64,000 nt of DNA, taken from Hybos culiciformis (lineage: Eukaryota > Arthropoda > Insecta > Diptera > Hybotidae). Below, piece after piece: positions 1 to 13,800 of this stretch. The stretch covers positions 186,001 to 250,000 of the forward strand of contig CAXFZM010000350.1 in assembly GCA_964007475.1 (NCBI GenBank), given 5' to 3'. Within the stretch, counting starts at the first letter, position 1. Each line of letters begins with the position of its first letter. Position numbers and translations under genes: made by a program. The notes beneath the pieces are model-generated. The model saw only the letters and a list, made by a program, of their open reading frames with translations, searched no databases and was not told the origin of the DNA.

Positions 1-839
1 CACATAAAATGTTGACTTTGGGCTGGTTTTTTGTTCATTACTCCGGCTCCAGACCTTGGAGAACCTCCGTTTTTGGCTTAAATTAAAGGTCTAGAAATTA
101 CGCTTCTTTCTGTGCAATTTTTATGAAAATCGGTTTTCTAGATCCGGAGAAATAAACGATAAGGTGAGCAAACCCCCTAACTTTAACACATAAAATGTTG
201 ACTTTGGGCTGGTTTTTTGTTCATTACTCCGGCTCCAGACCTCGGAGAACCTCCGTTTTTGGCTTAAATTAAAGGTCTAGAAATTACGCTTCTTTCTGTG
301 TAATTTTTATGTAAATCGGTTTTCTAGATCCGGAGAAATAAACGATAAGGTGAGCAACCCCCTAACTTTAACACATAAAATGTTGACTTTGGGCTGGTTT
401 TTTGTTCATTACTCCGGCTCCAGACTTCGGCGGACCTCCGTTTTTGGCTTAAATTAAAGGTCTAGAAATTACGCTTCTTTCTGTGCAATTTTTATGAAAA
501 TCGGTTTTCTAGATCCGGAGAAATAAACGATAAGGTGAGCAAACCCCCTAACTTTAACACATAAAATGTTGACTTTGGGCTGGTTTTTTGTTCATTACTC
601 CGGCTCCAGACCTTGGAGAACCTCCGTTTTTGGCTTAAATTAAAGGTCTAGAAATTACGCTTCTTTCTGTGCAATTTTTATGAAAATCGGTTTTCTAGAT
701 CCGGAGAAATAAACGATAAGGTGAGCAAACCCCCTAACTTTAACACATAAAATGTTGACTTTGGGCTGGTTTTTTGTTCATTACTCCGGCTCCAGACATC
801 GGAGAACCTCCGTTTTTGGCTTAAAGTAAAGCTCTAGAA

Positions 840-2690
840 ATTACGCTTCTTTCTGTGCAATTTTTATGTAAATCGGTTTTCTAGATCCGGAGAAGTAAAC
901 GATAAGGTGAGCAAACCCCCTAACTTTAACACATAAAATGTTGACTTTGGGCTGGTTTTTTGTTCATTACTCCGGCTCCAGACTTCGGCGGACCTCCGTT
1001 TTTGGCTTAAATTAAAGGTCTAGAAATTACGCTTCTTTCTGTGCAATTTTTATGTAAATCGGTTTTCTAGATCCGGAGAAATAAACGATAAGGTGAGCAA
1101 ACCCCCTAACTTTAACACATAAAATGTTGACTTTGGGCTGGTTTTTTGTTCATTACTCCGGCTCCAGACTTCGGCGGACCTCCGTTTTTGGCTTAAATTA
1201 AAGGTCTAGAAATTACGCTTCTTTCTGTGCAATTTTTATGAAAATCGGTTTTCTAGATCCGGAGAAATAAACGATAAGGTGAGCAAACCCCCTAACTTTA
1301 ACACATAAAATGTTGACTTTGGGCTGGTTTTTTGTTCATTACTCGGGCTCCAGACCTCGGAGAACCTCCGTTTTTGGCTTAAATTAAAGGTCTAGAAATT
1401 ACGCTTCTTTCTGTGCAATTTTTATGAAAATCGGTTTTCTAGATCCGGAGAAATAAACGATAAGGTGAGCAAACCCCCTAACTGTAACACATAAAATGTT
1501 GACTTTGGGCTGGTTTTTTGTTCATTACTCCGGCTCTAGACCTCGGAAAACCTCCGTTTTTGGCTTAAATTAAAGGTCTAGAAATTACGCTTCTTTCTGT
1601 GCAATTTTTATGTAAATCGGTTTTCTAGATCCGGAGATATAAACGATAAGGTGAGCAAACCTCCTAACTTTAACACATAAAATGATGACTTTGGGCTGGT
1701 TTTTTGTTCATTACTCCGGCTCCAGACCTCGGAGAACTTCCGTTTTTGGCTTAAATTAAAGCTCTAGAAATTACGCTTCTTTCTTTTTATGAAAATCGGT
1801 TTTCGGCGGACCTCCGTTTTTGGCTTAAATTAAAGGTCTAGAAATTACGCTTCTTTCTGTGCAATTTTTATGAAAATCGGTTTTCTAGATCCGGAGAAAT
1901 AAACGATAAGGTGAGCAAACCCCCTAACTGTAACACATAAAATGTTGACTTTGGGCTGGTTTTTTGTTCATTACTCCGGCTCTAGACCTCGGAGAACCTC
2001 CGTTTTTGGCTTAAATTAAAGGTCTAGAAATTACGCTTCTTTCTGTGCAATTTTTATGAAAATCGGTTTTCTAGATCCGGAGAAATAAACGATAAGGTGA
2101 GCAAACCCCCTAACTTTAACACATAAAATGTTGACTTTGGGCTGGTTTTTTGTTCATTACTCCGGCTCCAGACCTCGGAGAACCTCCTTTTTTGGCTTAA
2201 ATTGAAGGTCTAGAAATTACGCTTCTTTCTGTGCAATTTTTATGAAAATCGGTTTTCTAGATCCGGAGAAATAAACGATAAGGTGAGCAAACCCCCTAAC
2301 TGTAACACATAAAATGTTGACTTTGGGCTGGTTTTTTGTTCATTACTCCGGCTCTAGACCTCGGAGAACCTCCGTTTTTGGCTTAAATTAAAGGTCTAGA
2401 AATTACGCTTCTTTCTGTGCAGTTTTTATGAAAATCGGTTTTCTAGATCCGGAGAAATAAACGATAAGGTGAGCAAACCCCCTAACTTTAACACATAAAA
2501 TGTTGACTTTGGGCTGGTTTTTTGTTCATTACTCCGGCTCCAGACCTCGGAGAACCTCCGTTTTTGGCTTAAATTAAAGGTCTAGAAATTACGCTTCTTT
2601 CTGTGCAATATTTATGAAAATCGGTTTTCTAGATCCGGAGAAATAAACGATAAGGTGAGCAAACCCCCTAACTTTAACACATAAAATGTT
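840..2690. repeat. three-copy satellite cassette, copy 1
   Basis: This stretch shares its order of variants with about 4076-6484 (offset 3236) and 8688-10538. Shared markers are two cttcggcgg monomers, an actcgggctcc monomer, a ctgtaacac/ctctagacc monomer, the 260-bp fused monomer, and the cctccttttttggc/attgaagg monomer. It ends near a gtgcag variant at 2417 (6211 in copy 2, gtgccg at about 10265 in copy 3). Copy 2 has three extra monomers (558 bp) compared with the other two, so 2417 to 6211 is 3794, that is 3236 plus 558. Confidence 0.8.
1674..1933. repeat. 260-bp fused monomer 1
   Basis: Two monomers joined by deletion of 112 bp. The sequence runs normally to acgcttctttc, loses about eight bases of the tgtgcaa region, reads ttttatgaaaatcggttttc, and then jumps directly into ggcggacctccg of the next monomer. 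The donor of the right half is a cttcggcgg-type monomer. The unit starts with the atgatgac variant and follows a ggagatat/cctcc monomer. The same junction occurs 13 times in the window. Confidence 0.92.
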
Positions 2691-4909
2691 GACTTTGGGC
2701 TGGTTTATGGTTCATTACTCGGGCTCCAGACCTCGGAGAACCTCCGTTTTTGGCTTAAATTAAAGGTCTAGAAATTACGCTTCTTTCTGTGCAATTTTTA
2801 TGAAAATCGGTTTTCTAGATCCGGAGAAATAAACGATAAGGTGAGCAAACCCCCAAACTTTAACACATAAAATGTTGACTTTGGGCTGGTTTTTTGTTCA
2901 TTACTCCGGCTCCAGACCTCGGAGAACCTCCGTTTTTGGCTTAAATTAAAGGTCTAGAAATTACGCTTCTTTCTGTGCAATTTTTATGTAAATCGGTTTT
3001 CTAGATCCGGAGATATAAACGATAAGGTGAGCAAACCTCCTAACTTTAACACATAAAATGATGACTTTGGGCTGGTTTTTTGTTCATTACTCCGGCTCCA
3101 GACCTCGGAGAACCTCCGTTTTTGGCTTAAATTAAAGGTCTAGAAATTACGCTTCTTTCTGTGCAATTTTTATGAAAATCGGTTTTCTAGATCCGGAGAA
3201 ATAAACGATAAGGTGAGCAAACCCCCTAACTTTAACACATAAAATGTTGACTTTGGGCTGGTTTTTTGTTCATTACTCCGGCTCCAGACCTCGGAGAACC
3301 TCCTTTTTTGGCTTAAATTGAAGGTCTAGAAATTACGCTTCTTTCTGTGCAATATTTATGAAAATCGGTTTTCTAGATCCGGAGAAATAAACGATAAGGT
3401 GAGCAAACCCCCTAACTTTAACACATAAAATGTTGACTTTGGGCTGGTTTTTTGTTCATTACTCCGGCTCTAGACCTCGGAGAACCTCCGTTTTTGGCTT
3501 AAATTAAAGGTCTAGAAATTACGCTTCTTTCTGTGCAATTTTTATGAAAATCGGTTTTCTAGATCCGGAGAAATAAACGATAAGGTGAGCAAACCCCCTA
3601 ACTTTAACACATAAAATGTTGACTTTGGGCTGGTTTTTTGTTCATTACTCCGGCTCCAGACCTCGGAGAACCTCCTTTTTTGGCTTAAATTGAAGGTCTA
3701 GAAATTACGCTTCTTTCTGTGCAATTTTTATGAAAATCGGTTTTCTAGATCCGGAGAAATAAACGATAAGGTGAGCAAACCCCCTAACTTTAACACATAA
3801 AATGTTGACTTTGGGCTGGTTTTTTGTTCATTACTCCGGCTCCAGACCTCGGAGAACCTCCGTTTTTGGCTTAAATTAAAGGTCTAGAAATTACGCTTCT
3901 TTCTGTGTAATTTTTATGTAAATCGGTTTTCTAGATCCGGAGAAATAAACGATAAGGTGAGCAAACCCCCTAACTTTAACACATAAAATGTTGACTTTGG
4001 GCTGGTTTTTTGTTCATTACTCCGGCTCCAGACTTCGGCGGACCTCCGTTTTTGGCTTAAATTAAAGGTCTAGAAATTACGCTTCTTTCTGTGCAATTTT
4101 TATGTAAATCGGTTTTCTAGATCCGGAGAAGTAAACGATAAGGTGAGCAAACCCCCTAACTTTAACACATAAAATGTTGACTTTGGGCTGGTTTTTTGTT
4201 CATTACTCCGGCTCCAGACTTCGGCGGACCTCCGTTTTTGGCTTAAATTAAAGGTCTAGAAATTACGCTTCTTTCTGTGCAATTTTTATGTAAATCGGTT
4301 TTCTAGATCCGGAGAAATAAACGATAAGGTGAGCAAACCCCCTAACTTTAACACATAAAATGTTGACTTTGGGCTGGTTTTTTGTTCATTACTCCGGCTC
4401 CAGACTTCGGCGGACCTCCGTTTTTGGCTTAAATTAAAGGTCTAGAAATTACGCTTCTTTCTGTGCAATTTTTATGAAAATCGGTTTTCTAGATCCGGAG
4501 AAATAAACGATAAGGTGAGCAAACCCCCTAACTTTAACACATAAAATGTTGACTTTGGGCTGGTTTTTTGTTCATTACTCGGGCTCCAGACCTCGGAGAA
4601 CCTCCGTTTTTGGCTTAAATTAAAGGTCTAGAAATTACGCTTCTTTCTGTGCAATTTTTATGAAAATCGGTTTTCTAGATCCGGAGAAATAAACGATAAG
4701 GTGAGCAAACCCCCTAACTGTAACACATAAAATGTTGACTTTGGGCTGGTTTTTTGTTCATTACTCCGGCTCTAGACCTCGGAGAACCTCCGTTTTTGGC
4801 TTAAATTAAAGGTCTAGAAATTACGCTTCTTTCTGTGCAATTTTTATGTAAATCGGTTTTCTAGATCCGGAGATATAAACGATAAGGTGAGCAAACCTCC
4901 TAACTTTAA

Positions 4910-5169
4910 CACATAAAATGATGACTTTGGGCTGGTTTTTTGTTCATTACTCCGGCTCCAGACCTCGGAGAACTTCCGTTTTTGGCTTAAATTAAAGCTC
5001 TAGAAATTACGCTTCTTTCTTTTTATGAAAATCGGTTTTCGGCGGACCTCCGTTTTTGGCTTAAATTAAAGGTCTAGAAATTACGCTTCTTTCTGTGCAA
5101 TTTTTATGAAAATCGGTTTTCTAGATCCGGAGAAATAAACGATAAGGTGAGCAAACCCCCTAACTGTAA
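4910..5169. repeat. 260-bp fused monomer 2
   Basis: Junction identical to 1674-1933, 3236 bp downstream, with the same ggagatat and atgatgac upstream markers. Confidence 0.92.
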
Positions 5170-6843
5170 CACATAAAATGTTGACTTTGGGCTGGTTTTT
5201 TGTTCATTACTCCGGCTCTAGACCTCGGAGAACCTCCGTTTTTGGCTTAAATTAAAGGTCTAGAAATTACGCTTCTTTCTGTGCAATTTTTATGAAAATT
5301 GGTTTTCTAGATCCGGAGAAATAAACGATAAGGTGAGCAAACCCCCTAACTTTAACACATAAAATGTTGACTTTGGGCTGGTTTTTTGTTCATTACTCCG
5401 GCTCCAGACCTCGGAGAACCTCCTTTTTTGGCTTAAATTGAAGGTCTAGAAATTACGCTTCTTTCTGTGCAATTTTTATGAAAATCGGTTTTCTAGATCC
5501 GGAGAAATAAACGATAAGGTGAGCAAACCCCCTAACTGTAACACATAAAATGTTGACTTTGGGCTGGTTTTTTGTTCATTACTCCGGCTCTAGACCTCGG
5601 AGAACCTCCGTTTTTGGCTTAAATTAAAGGTCTAGAAATTACGCTTCTTTCTGTGCAATTTTTATGAAAATCGGTTTTCTAGATCCGGAGAAATAAACGA
5701 TAAGGTGAGCAAACCCCCTAACTGTAACACATAAAATGTTGACTTTGGGCTGGTTTTTTGTTCATTACTCCGGCTCTAGACCTCGGAGAACCTCCGTTTT
5801 TGGCTTAAATTAAAGGTCTAGAAATTACGCTTCTTTCTGTGCAATTTTTATGAAAATTGGTTTTCTAGATCCGGAGAAATAAACGATAAGGTGAGCAAAC
5901 CCCCTAACTTTAACACATAAAATGTTGACTTTGGGCTGGTTTTTTGTTCATTACTCCGGCTCCAGACCTCGGAGAACCTCCTTTTTTGGCTTAAATTGAA
6001 GGTCTAGAAATTACGCTTCTTTCTGTGCAATTTTTATGAAAATCGGTTTTCTAGATCCGGAGAAATAAACGATAAGGTGAGCAAACCCCCTAACTGTAAC
6101 ACATAAAATGTTGACTTTGGGCTGGTTTTTTGTTCATTACTCCGGCTCTAGACCTCGGAGAACCTCCGTTTTTGGCTTAAATTAAAGGTCTAGAAATTAC
6201 GCTTCTTTCTGTGCAGTTTTTATGAAAATCGGTTTTCTAGATCCGGAGAAATAAACGATAAGGTGAGCAAACCCCCTAACTTTAACACATAAAATGTTGA
6301 CTTTGGGCTGGTTTTTTGTTCATTACTCCGGCTCCAGACCTCGGAGAACCTCCGTTTTTGGCTTAAATTAAAGGTCTAGAAATTACGCTTCTTTCTGTGC
6401 AATATTTATGAAAATCGGTTTTCTAGATCCGGAGAAATAAACGATAAGGTGAGCAAACCCCCTAACTTTAACACATAAAATGTTGACTTTGGGCTGGTTT
6501 TTTGTTCATTACTCGGGCTCCAGACCTCGGAGAACCTCCGTTTTTGGCTTAAATTAAAGGTCTAGAAATTACGCTTCTTTCTGTGCAATTTTTATGAAAA
6601 TCGGTTTTCTAGATCCGGAGAAATAAACGATAAGGTGAGCAAACCCCCTAACTTTAACACATAAAATGTTGACTTTGGGCTGGTTTTTTGTTCATTACTC
6701 CGGCTCCAGACCTCGGAGAACCTCCGTTTTTGGCTTAAATTAAAGGTCTAGAAATTACGCTTCTTTCTGTGCAATTTTTATGTAAATCGGTTTTCTAGAT
6801 CCGGAGATATAAACCATAAGGTGAGCAAACCTCCTAACTTTAA

Positions 6844-7103
6844 CACATAAAATGATGACTTTGGGCTGGTTTTTTGTTCATTACTCCGGCTCCAGACCTC
6901 GGAGAACTTCCGTTTTTGGCTTAAATTAAAGCTCTAGAAATTACGCTTCTTTCTTTTTATGAAAATCGGTTTTCGGCGGACCTCCGTTTTTGGCTTAAAT
7001 TAAAGGTCTAGAAATTACGCTTCTTTCTGTGCAATTTTTATGAAAATCGGTTTTCTAGATCCGGAGAAATAAACGATAAGGTGAGCAAACCCCCTAACTT
7101 TAA
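6844..7103. repeat. 260-bp fused monomer 3
   Basis: Same junction. The preceding monomer has aaaccataag instead of aaacgataag, a mark shared only with fused monomer 5. Confidence 0.92.
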
Positions 7104-7304
7104 CACATAAAATGTTGGCTTTGGGCTGGTTTTTTGTTCATTACTCCGGCTCCAGACCTCGGAGAACCTTCGTTTTTGGCTTAAATTAAAGGTCTAGAAA
7201 TTACGCTTCTTTCTGTGCAATTTTTATGAAAATCGGTTTTCTAGATCCGGAGAAATAAACGATAAGGTGAGCAAACCCCCTAACTTTAACACATAAAATG
7301 TTGA
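7104..7304. repeat. single divergent spacer monomer between block copies
   Basis: One monomer separates block copies A and B. It carries the variant gttggctttggg, not seen elsewhere by eye, and accttcg. Ordinary satellite otherwise. Confidence 0.6.
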
Positions 7305-9521
7305 CTTTGGGCTGGTTTATGGTTCATTACTCGGGCTCCAGACCTCGGAGAACCTCCGTTTTTGGCTTAAATTAAAGGTCTAGAAATTACGCTTCTTTCT
7401 GTGCAATTTTTATGAAAATCGGTTTTCTAGATCCGGAGAAATAAACGATAAGGTGAGCAAACCCCCAAACTTTAACACATAAAATGTTGACTTTGGGCTG
7501 GTTTTTTGTTCATTACTCCGGCTCCAGACCTCGGAGAACCTCCGTTTTTGGCTTAAATTAAAGGTCTAGAAATTACGCTTCTTTCTGTGCAATTTTTATG
7601 TAAATCGGTTTTCTAGATCCGGAGATATAAACGATAAGGTGAGCAAACCTCCTAACTTTAACACATAAAATGATGACTTTGGGCTGGTTTTTTGTTCATT
7701 ACTCCGGCTCCAGACCTCGGAGAACCTCCGTTTTTGGCTTAAATTAAAGGTCTAGAAATTACGCTTCTTTCTGTGCAATTTTTATGAAAATCAGTTTTCT
7801 AGATCCGGAGAAATAAACGATAAGGTGAGCAAACCCCCTAACTTTAACACATAAAATGTTGACTTTGGGCTGGTTTTTTGTTCATTACTCCGGCTCCAGA
7901 CCTCGGAGAACCTCCTTTTTTGGCTTAAATTGAAGGTCTAGAAATTACGCTTCTTTCTGTGCAATATTTATGAAAATCGGTTTTCTAGATCCGGAGAAAT
8001 AAACGATAAGGTGAGCAAACCCCCTAACTTTAACACATAAAATGTTGACTTTGGGCTGGTTTTTTGTTCATTACTCCGGCTCTAGACCTCGGAGAACCTC
8101 CGTTTTTGGCTTAAATTAAAGGTCTAGAAATTACGCTTCTTTCTGTGCAATTTTTATGAAAATCGGTTTTCTAGATCCGGAGAAATAAACGATAAGGTGA
8201 GCAAACCCCCTAACTTTAACACATAAAATGTTGACTTTGGGCTGGTTTTTTGTTCATTACTCCGGCTCCAGACCTCGGAGAACCTCCTTTTTTGGCTTAA
8301 ATTGAAGGTCTAGAAATTACGCTTCTTTCTGTGCAATTTTTATGAAAATCGGTTTTCTAGATCCGGAGAAATAAACGATAAGGTGAGCAAACCCCCTAAC
8401 TTTAACACATAAAATGTTGACTTTGGGCTGGTTTTTTGTTCATTACTCCGGCTCCAGACCTCGGAGAACCTCCGTTTTTGGCTTAAATTAAAGGTCTAGA
8501 AATTACGCTTCTTTCTGTGTAATTTTTATGTAAATCGGTTTTCTAGATCCGGAGAAATAAACGATAAGGTGAGCAAACCCCCTAACTTTAACACATAAAA
8601 TGTTGACTTTGGGCTGGTTTTTTGTTCATTACTCCGGCTCCAGACTTCGGCGGACCTCCGTTTTTGGCTTAAATTAAAGGTCTAGAAATTACGCTTCTTT
8701 CTGTGCAATTTTTATGTAAATCGGTTTTCTAGATCCGGAGAAGTAAACGATAAGGTGAGCAAACCCCCTAACTTTAACACATAAAATGTTGACTTTGGGC
8801 TGGTTTTTTGTTCATTACTCCGGCTCCAGACTTCGGCGGACCTCCGTTTTTGGCTTAAATTAAAGGTCTAGAAATTACGCTTCTTTCTGTGCAATTTTTA
8901 TGTAAATCGGTTTTCTAGATCCGGAGAAATAAACGATAAGGTGAGCAAACCCCCTAACTTTAACACATAAAATGTTGACTTTGGGCTGGTTTTTTGTTCA
9001 TTACTCCGGCTCCAGACTTCGGCGGACCTCCGTTTTTGGCTTAAATTAAAGGTCTAGAAATTACGCTTCTTTCTGTGCAATTTTTATGAAAATCGGTTTT
9101 CTAGATCCGGAGAAATAAACGATAAGGTGAGCAAACCCCCTAACTTTAACACATAAAATGTTGACTTTGGGCTGGTTTTTTGTTCATTACTCGGGCTCCA
9201 GACCTCGGAGAACCTCCGTTTTTGGCTTAAATTAAAGGTCTAGAAATTACGCTTCTTTCTGTGCAATTTTTATGAAAATCGGTTTTCTAGATCCGGAGAA
9301 ATAAACGATAAGGTGAGCAAACCCCCTAACTGTAACACATAAAATGTTGACTTTGGGCTGGTTTTTTGTTCATTACTCCGGCTCTAGACCTCGGAGAACC
9401 TCCGTTTTTGGCTTAAATTAAAGGTCTAGAAATTACGCTTCTTTCTGTGCAATTTTTATGTAAATCGGTTTTCTAGATCCGGAGATATAAACGATAAGGT
9501 GAGCAAACCTCCTAACTTTAA

Positions 9522-9781
9522 CACATAAAATGATGACTTTGGGCTGGTTTTTTGTTCATTACTCCGGCTCCAGACCTCGGAGAACTTCCGTTTTTGGCTT
9601 AAATTAAAGCTCTAGAAATTACGCTTCTTTCTTTTTATGAAAATCGGTTTTCGGCGGACCTCCGTTTTTGGCTTAAATTAAAGGTCTAGAAATTACGCTT
9701 CTTTCTGTGCAATTTTTATGAAAATCGGTTTTCTAGATCCGGAGAAATAAACGATAAGGTGAGCAAACCCCCTAACTGTAA
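9522..9781. repeat. 260-bp fused monomer 4
   Basis: Same junction, exactly 4612 bp after fused monomer 2, as part of the block duplication. Confidence 0.92.
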
Positions 9782-10897
9782 CACATAAAATGTTGACTTT
9801 GGGCTGGTTTTTTGTTCATTACTCCGGCTCTAGACCTCGGAGAACCTCCGTTTTTGGCTTAAATTAAAGGTCTAGAAATTACGCTTCTTTCTGTGCAATT
9901 TTTATGAAAATTGGTTTTCTAGATCCGGAGAAATAAACGATAAGGTGAGCAAACCCCCTAACTTTAACACATAAAATGTTGACTTTGGGCTGGTTTTTTG
10001 TTCATTACTCCGGCTCCAGACCTCGGAGAACCTCCTTTTTTGGCTTAAATTGAAGGTCTAGAAATTACGCTTCTTTCTGTGCAATTTTTATGAAAATCGG
10101 TTTTCTAGATCCGGAGAAATAAACGATAAGGTGAGCAAACCCCCTAACTGTAACACATAAAATGTTGACTTTGGGCTGGTTTTTTGTTCATTACTCCGGC
10201 TCTAGACCTCGGAGAACCTCCGTTTTTGGCTTAAATTAAAGGTCTAGAAATTACGCTTCTTTCTGTGCCGTTTTTATGAAAATCGGTTTTCTAGATCCGG
10301 AGAAATAAACGATAAGGTGAGCAAACCCCCTAACTTTAACACATAAAATGTTGACTTTGGGCTGGTTTTTTGTTCATTACTCCGGCTCCAGACCTCGGAG
10401 AACCTCCGTTTTTGGCTTAAATTAAAGGTCTAGAAATTACGCTTCTTTCTGTGCAATATTTATGAAAATCGGTTTTCTAGATCCGGAGAAATAAACGATA
10501 AGGTGAGCAAACCCCCTAACTTTAACACATAAAATGTTGACTTTGGGCTGGTTTTTTGTTCATTACTCGGGCTCCAGACCTCGGAGAACCTCCGTTTTTG
10601 GCTTAAATTAAAGGTCTAGAAATTACGCTTCTTTCTGTGCAATTTTTATGAAAATCGGTTTTCTAGATCCGGAGAAATAAACGATAAGGTGAGCAAACCC
10701 CCTAACTTTAACACATAAAATGTTGACTTTGGGCTGGTTTTTTGTTCATTACTCCGGCTCCAGACCTCGGAGAACCTCCGTTTTTGGCTTAAATTAAAGG
10801 TCTAGAAATTACGCTTCTTTCTGTGCAATTTTTATGTAAATCGGTTTTCTAGATCCGGAGATATAAACCATAAGGTGAGCAAACCTCCTAACTTTAA

Positions 10898-11157
10898 CAC
10901 ATAAAATGATGACTTTGGGCTGGTTTTTTGTTCATTACTCCGGCTCCAGACCTCGGAGAACTTCCGTTTTTGGCTTAAATTAAAGCTCTAGAAATTACGC
11001 TTCTTTCTTTTTATGAAAATCGGTTTTCGGCGGACCTCCGTTTTTGGCTTAAATTAAAGGTCTAGAAATTACGCTTCTTTCTGTGCAATTTTTATGAAAA
11101 TCGGTTTTCTAGATCCGGAGAAATAAACGATAAGGTGAGCAAACCCCCTAACTTTAA
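10898..11157. repeat. 260-bp fused monomer 5
   Basis: Same junction, preceded by the aaaccataag variant, 4054 bp after fused monomer 3. It is the last fused unit before a gap of about 30 kb without any. Confidence 0.92.
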
Positions 11158-11889
11158 CACATAAAATGTTGACTTTGGGCTGGTTTTTTGTTCATTACTC
11201 CGGCTCCAGACCTCGGAGAACCTCCGTTTTTGGCTTAAATTAAAGGTCTAGAAATTACGCTTCTTTCTATGCAATTTTAATGAAAATCGGTTTTCTAGAT
11301 CCGGAGAAATAAACGATAAGGTGAGCAAACCCCCTAACTTTAACACATAAAATGTTGACTTTGGGCTGGTTTTTTGTTCATTACTCGGGCTCCAGACCTC
11401 GGAGAACCTTCGTTTTTGGCTTAAATTAAAGGTCTAGAAATTACGCTTCTTTCTGTGCAATTTTTATGAAAATCGGTTTTCTAGATCCGGAGAAATAAAC
11501 GATAAGGTGAGCAAACCCCCTAACTTTAACACATAAAATGTTGACTTTGGGCTGGTTTTTTGTTCATTACTCCGGCTCCAGACCTCGGAGAACCTCCGTT
11601 TTTGGCTTAAATTAAAGGTCTAGAAATTACGCTTCTTTCTGTGCAATTTTTATGTAAATCGGTTTTCTAGATCCGGAGATATAAACGATAAGGTGAGCAA
11701 ACCCCCTAACTTTAACACATAAAATGTTGACTTTGGGCTGGTTTTTTGTTCATTACTCCGGCTCCAGACCTCGGAGAACCTCCGTTTTTGGCTTAAATTA
11801 AAGGTCTAGAAATTACGCTTCTTTCTGTGCAATTTTTTTTGAAAATCGGTTTTCTAGATCCGGAGAAATAAACGATAAGGTGAGCAAAC

Positions 11890-13800
11890 CCCCTAACTTT
11901 AACACATAAAATGTTGACTTTGGGCTGGTTTTTTGTTCATTACTCCGGCTCCAGACCTCGGAGAACCTCCGTTTTTGGCTTAAATTAAAGGTCTAGAAAT
12001 TACGCTTCTTTCTGTGCAATTTTTATGAAAATCGGTTTTCTAGATCCGGAGGAATAAACGATAAGGTGAGCAAACCCCCTAACTTTAACACATAAAATGT
12101 TGACTTTGGGCTGGTTTTTTGTTCATTACTCCGGCTCCAGACCTCGGAGAACCTTCGTTTTTGGCTTAAATTAAAGGTCTAGAAATTACGCTTCTTTCTG
12201 TGCAATTTTTATGTAAATCGGTTTTCTAGATCCGGAGAAATAAACGATAAGGTGATCAAACCCCCTAACTTTAACGCATAAAATGTTGACTTTGGGCTGG
12301 TTTTTTGTTCATTACTCGGGCTCCAGACCTCGGAGAACCTTCGTTTTTGGCTTAAATTAAAGGTCTAGAAATTACGCTTCTTTCTGTGCAATTTTTATGA
12401 AAATCGGTTTTCTAGATCCGGAGAAATAAACGATAAGGTGAGCAAACCCACTAACTTTAACACATAAAATGTTGACTTTGGGCTGGTTTTTTGTTCATTA
12501 CTCCGGCTCCAGACCTCGGAGAACCTCCGTTTTTGGCTTGAATTAAAGGTCTAGAAATTACGCTTCTTTCTGTGTAATTTTTATGAAAATCGGTTTTCTA
12601 GATCCGGAGAAATAAACGATAAGGTGAGCAAACCCCCTAACTTTAACACATAAAATGTTGACTTTGGGCTGGTTTTTTGTTCATTACTCCGGCTCCAGAC
12701 CTCGGAGAACCTCCGTTTTTGGCTTAAATTAAAGCTCTAGAAATTACGCTTCTTTCTGTGCAATTTTTATGAAAATCGGTTTTCTAGATCCGGAGAAATA
12801 AACGATAAGGTGAGCAAACACCCTAACTTTAACACATAAAATGTTGACTTTGGGCTGGTTTTTTGTTCAGACCTCGGAGAACCTCCGTTTTTGGCTTAAA
12901 TTAAAGGTCTAGAAATTACGCTTCTTTCTGTGCAATTTTTATGAAAATCGGTTTTCTAGATCCGGAGAAATAAACGATAAGGTGAGCAAACCCCCTAACT
13001 TTAACACATAAAATGTTGACTTTGGGCTGGTTTTTTGTTCATTACTCCGGCTCCAGACCTCGGAGAACCTCCGTTTTTGGCTTAAATTAAAGGTCTAGAA
13101 ATTACGCTTCTTTCTGTGCAATTTTTATGAAAATTGGTTTTCTAGATCCGGAGAAATAAACGATAAGGTGAGCAAACCCCCTAACTTTAACACATAAAAT
13201 GTTGACTTTGGGCTGGTTTTTTGTTCATTACTCCGGCTCCAGACCTCGGAGAACTTCCGTTTTTGGCTTAAATTAAAGGTCTAGAAATTACGCTTCTTTC
13301 TGTGCAATTTTTATGAAAATCGGTTTTCTAGATCCGGAGAAATAAACGATAAGGTGAGCAAACCCCCTAACTTTAACACATAAAATGTTGACTTTGGGCT
13401 GGTTTTTTGTTCATTACTCCGGCTCCAGACATCGGAGAACCTCCGTTTTTGGCTTAAATTAAAGCTCTAGAAATTACGCTTCTTTCTGTGCAATTTTTAT
13501 GTAAATCGGTTTTCTAGATCCGGAGAAGTAAACGATAAGGTGAGCAAACCCCCTAGCTTTAACACATAAAATGTTGACTTTGGGCTGGTTTTTTGTTCAT
13601 TACTCCGGCTCCAGACTTCGGCGGACCTCCGTTTTTGGCTTAAATTAAAGGTCTAGAAATTACGCTTCTTGCTGTGCAATTTTTATGTAAATAGGTTTTC
13701 TAGATCCGGAGAAATAAACGATAAGGTGAGCAAACCCCCTAACTTTAACACATAAAATGTTGACTTTGGGCTGGTTTTTTGTTCATTACTCCGGCTCCAG
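11890..13800. repeat. 2404-bp-period duplication, copy A
   Basis: Rare variants ggaggaataa (12049), ggtgatcaaa, aacgcataaa, cccactaac, aaacaccctaac, a 14-bp deletion (12865), gacatcgg, ccctagc, cttcttgctgtg and aaataggtt recur in the same order 2404 bp later. The figure 2404 is 13 monomers minus the 14-bp deletion. Confidence 0.88.
12833..13004. repeat. 172-bp monomer with 14-bp deletion, first
   Basis: The sequence reads gttcagacc where normal monomers have the ttactccggctc segment in between. The breakpoints share a 2-bp CA microhomology (ttCAttac and tcCAgacc), typical of slippage or end joining. Confidence 0.92.

Larger units (their letters stand above)
2693..7103. repeat. large satellite block, copy A (offset 4612/4054)
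   Basis: The rare variants tggtttatggttc (2701), cccccaaac (about 2850), ggagatataa (3009), gtgtaa (3905) and the fused monomer (5017) all recur exactly 4612 bp later, at 7313, about 7462, 7621, 8517 and 9629. Beyond about 5850 the offset drops to 4054, because this copy contains a tandem duplication of three monomers (gaaaattgg at about 5297 and again 558 bp later). The arithmetic fits: 4612 equals 22 monomers of 186 plus two fused units of 260. Confidence 0.85.
7305..11157. repeat. large satellite block, copy B
   Basis: Second copy of the 2693-7103 block, beginning one monomer after copy A ends. It lacks the 558-bp internal duplication. The aaaccataag variant near 6810 in copy A appears near 10864 here (offset 4054). 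The copies diverge after the fused monomer at 10898-11157. Point differences between copies are very few, which implies recent duplication or ongoing gene conversion. Confidence 0.85.

Noticed and set aside
1321..1360. CENP-B box in monomers with the actcggg variant
   Set aside because: ttcattactcggg has TTC and CGGG, but lacks the TTCG start and its spacing is two bases too short for the NTTCGNNNNANNCGGGN consensus.
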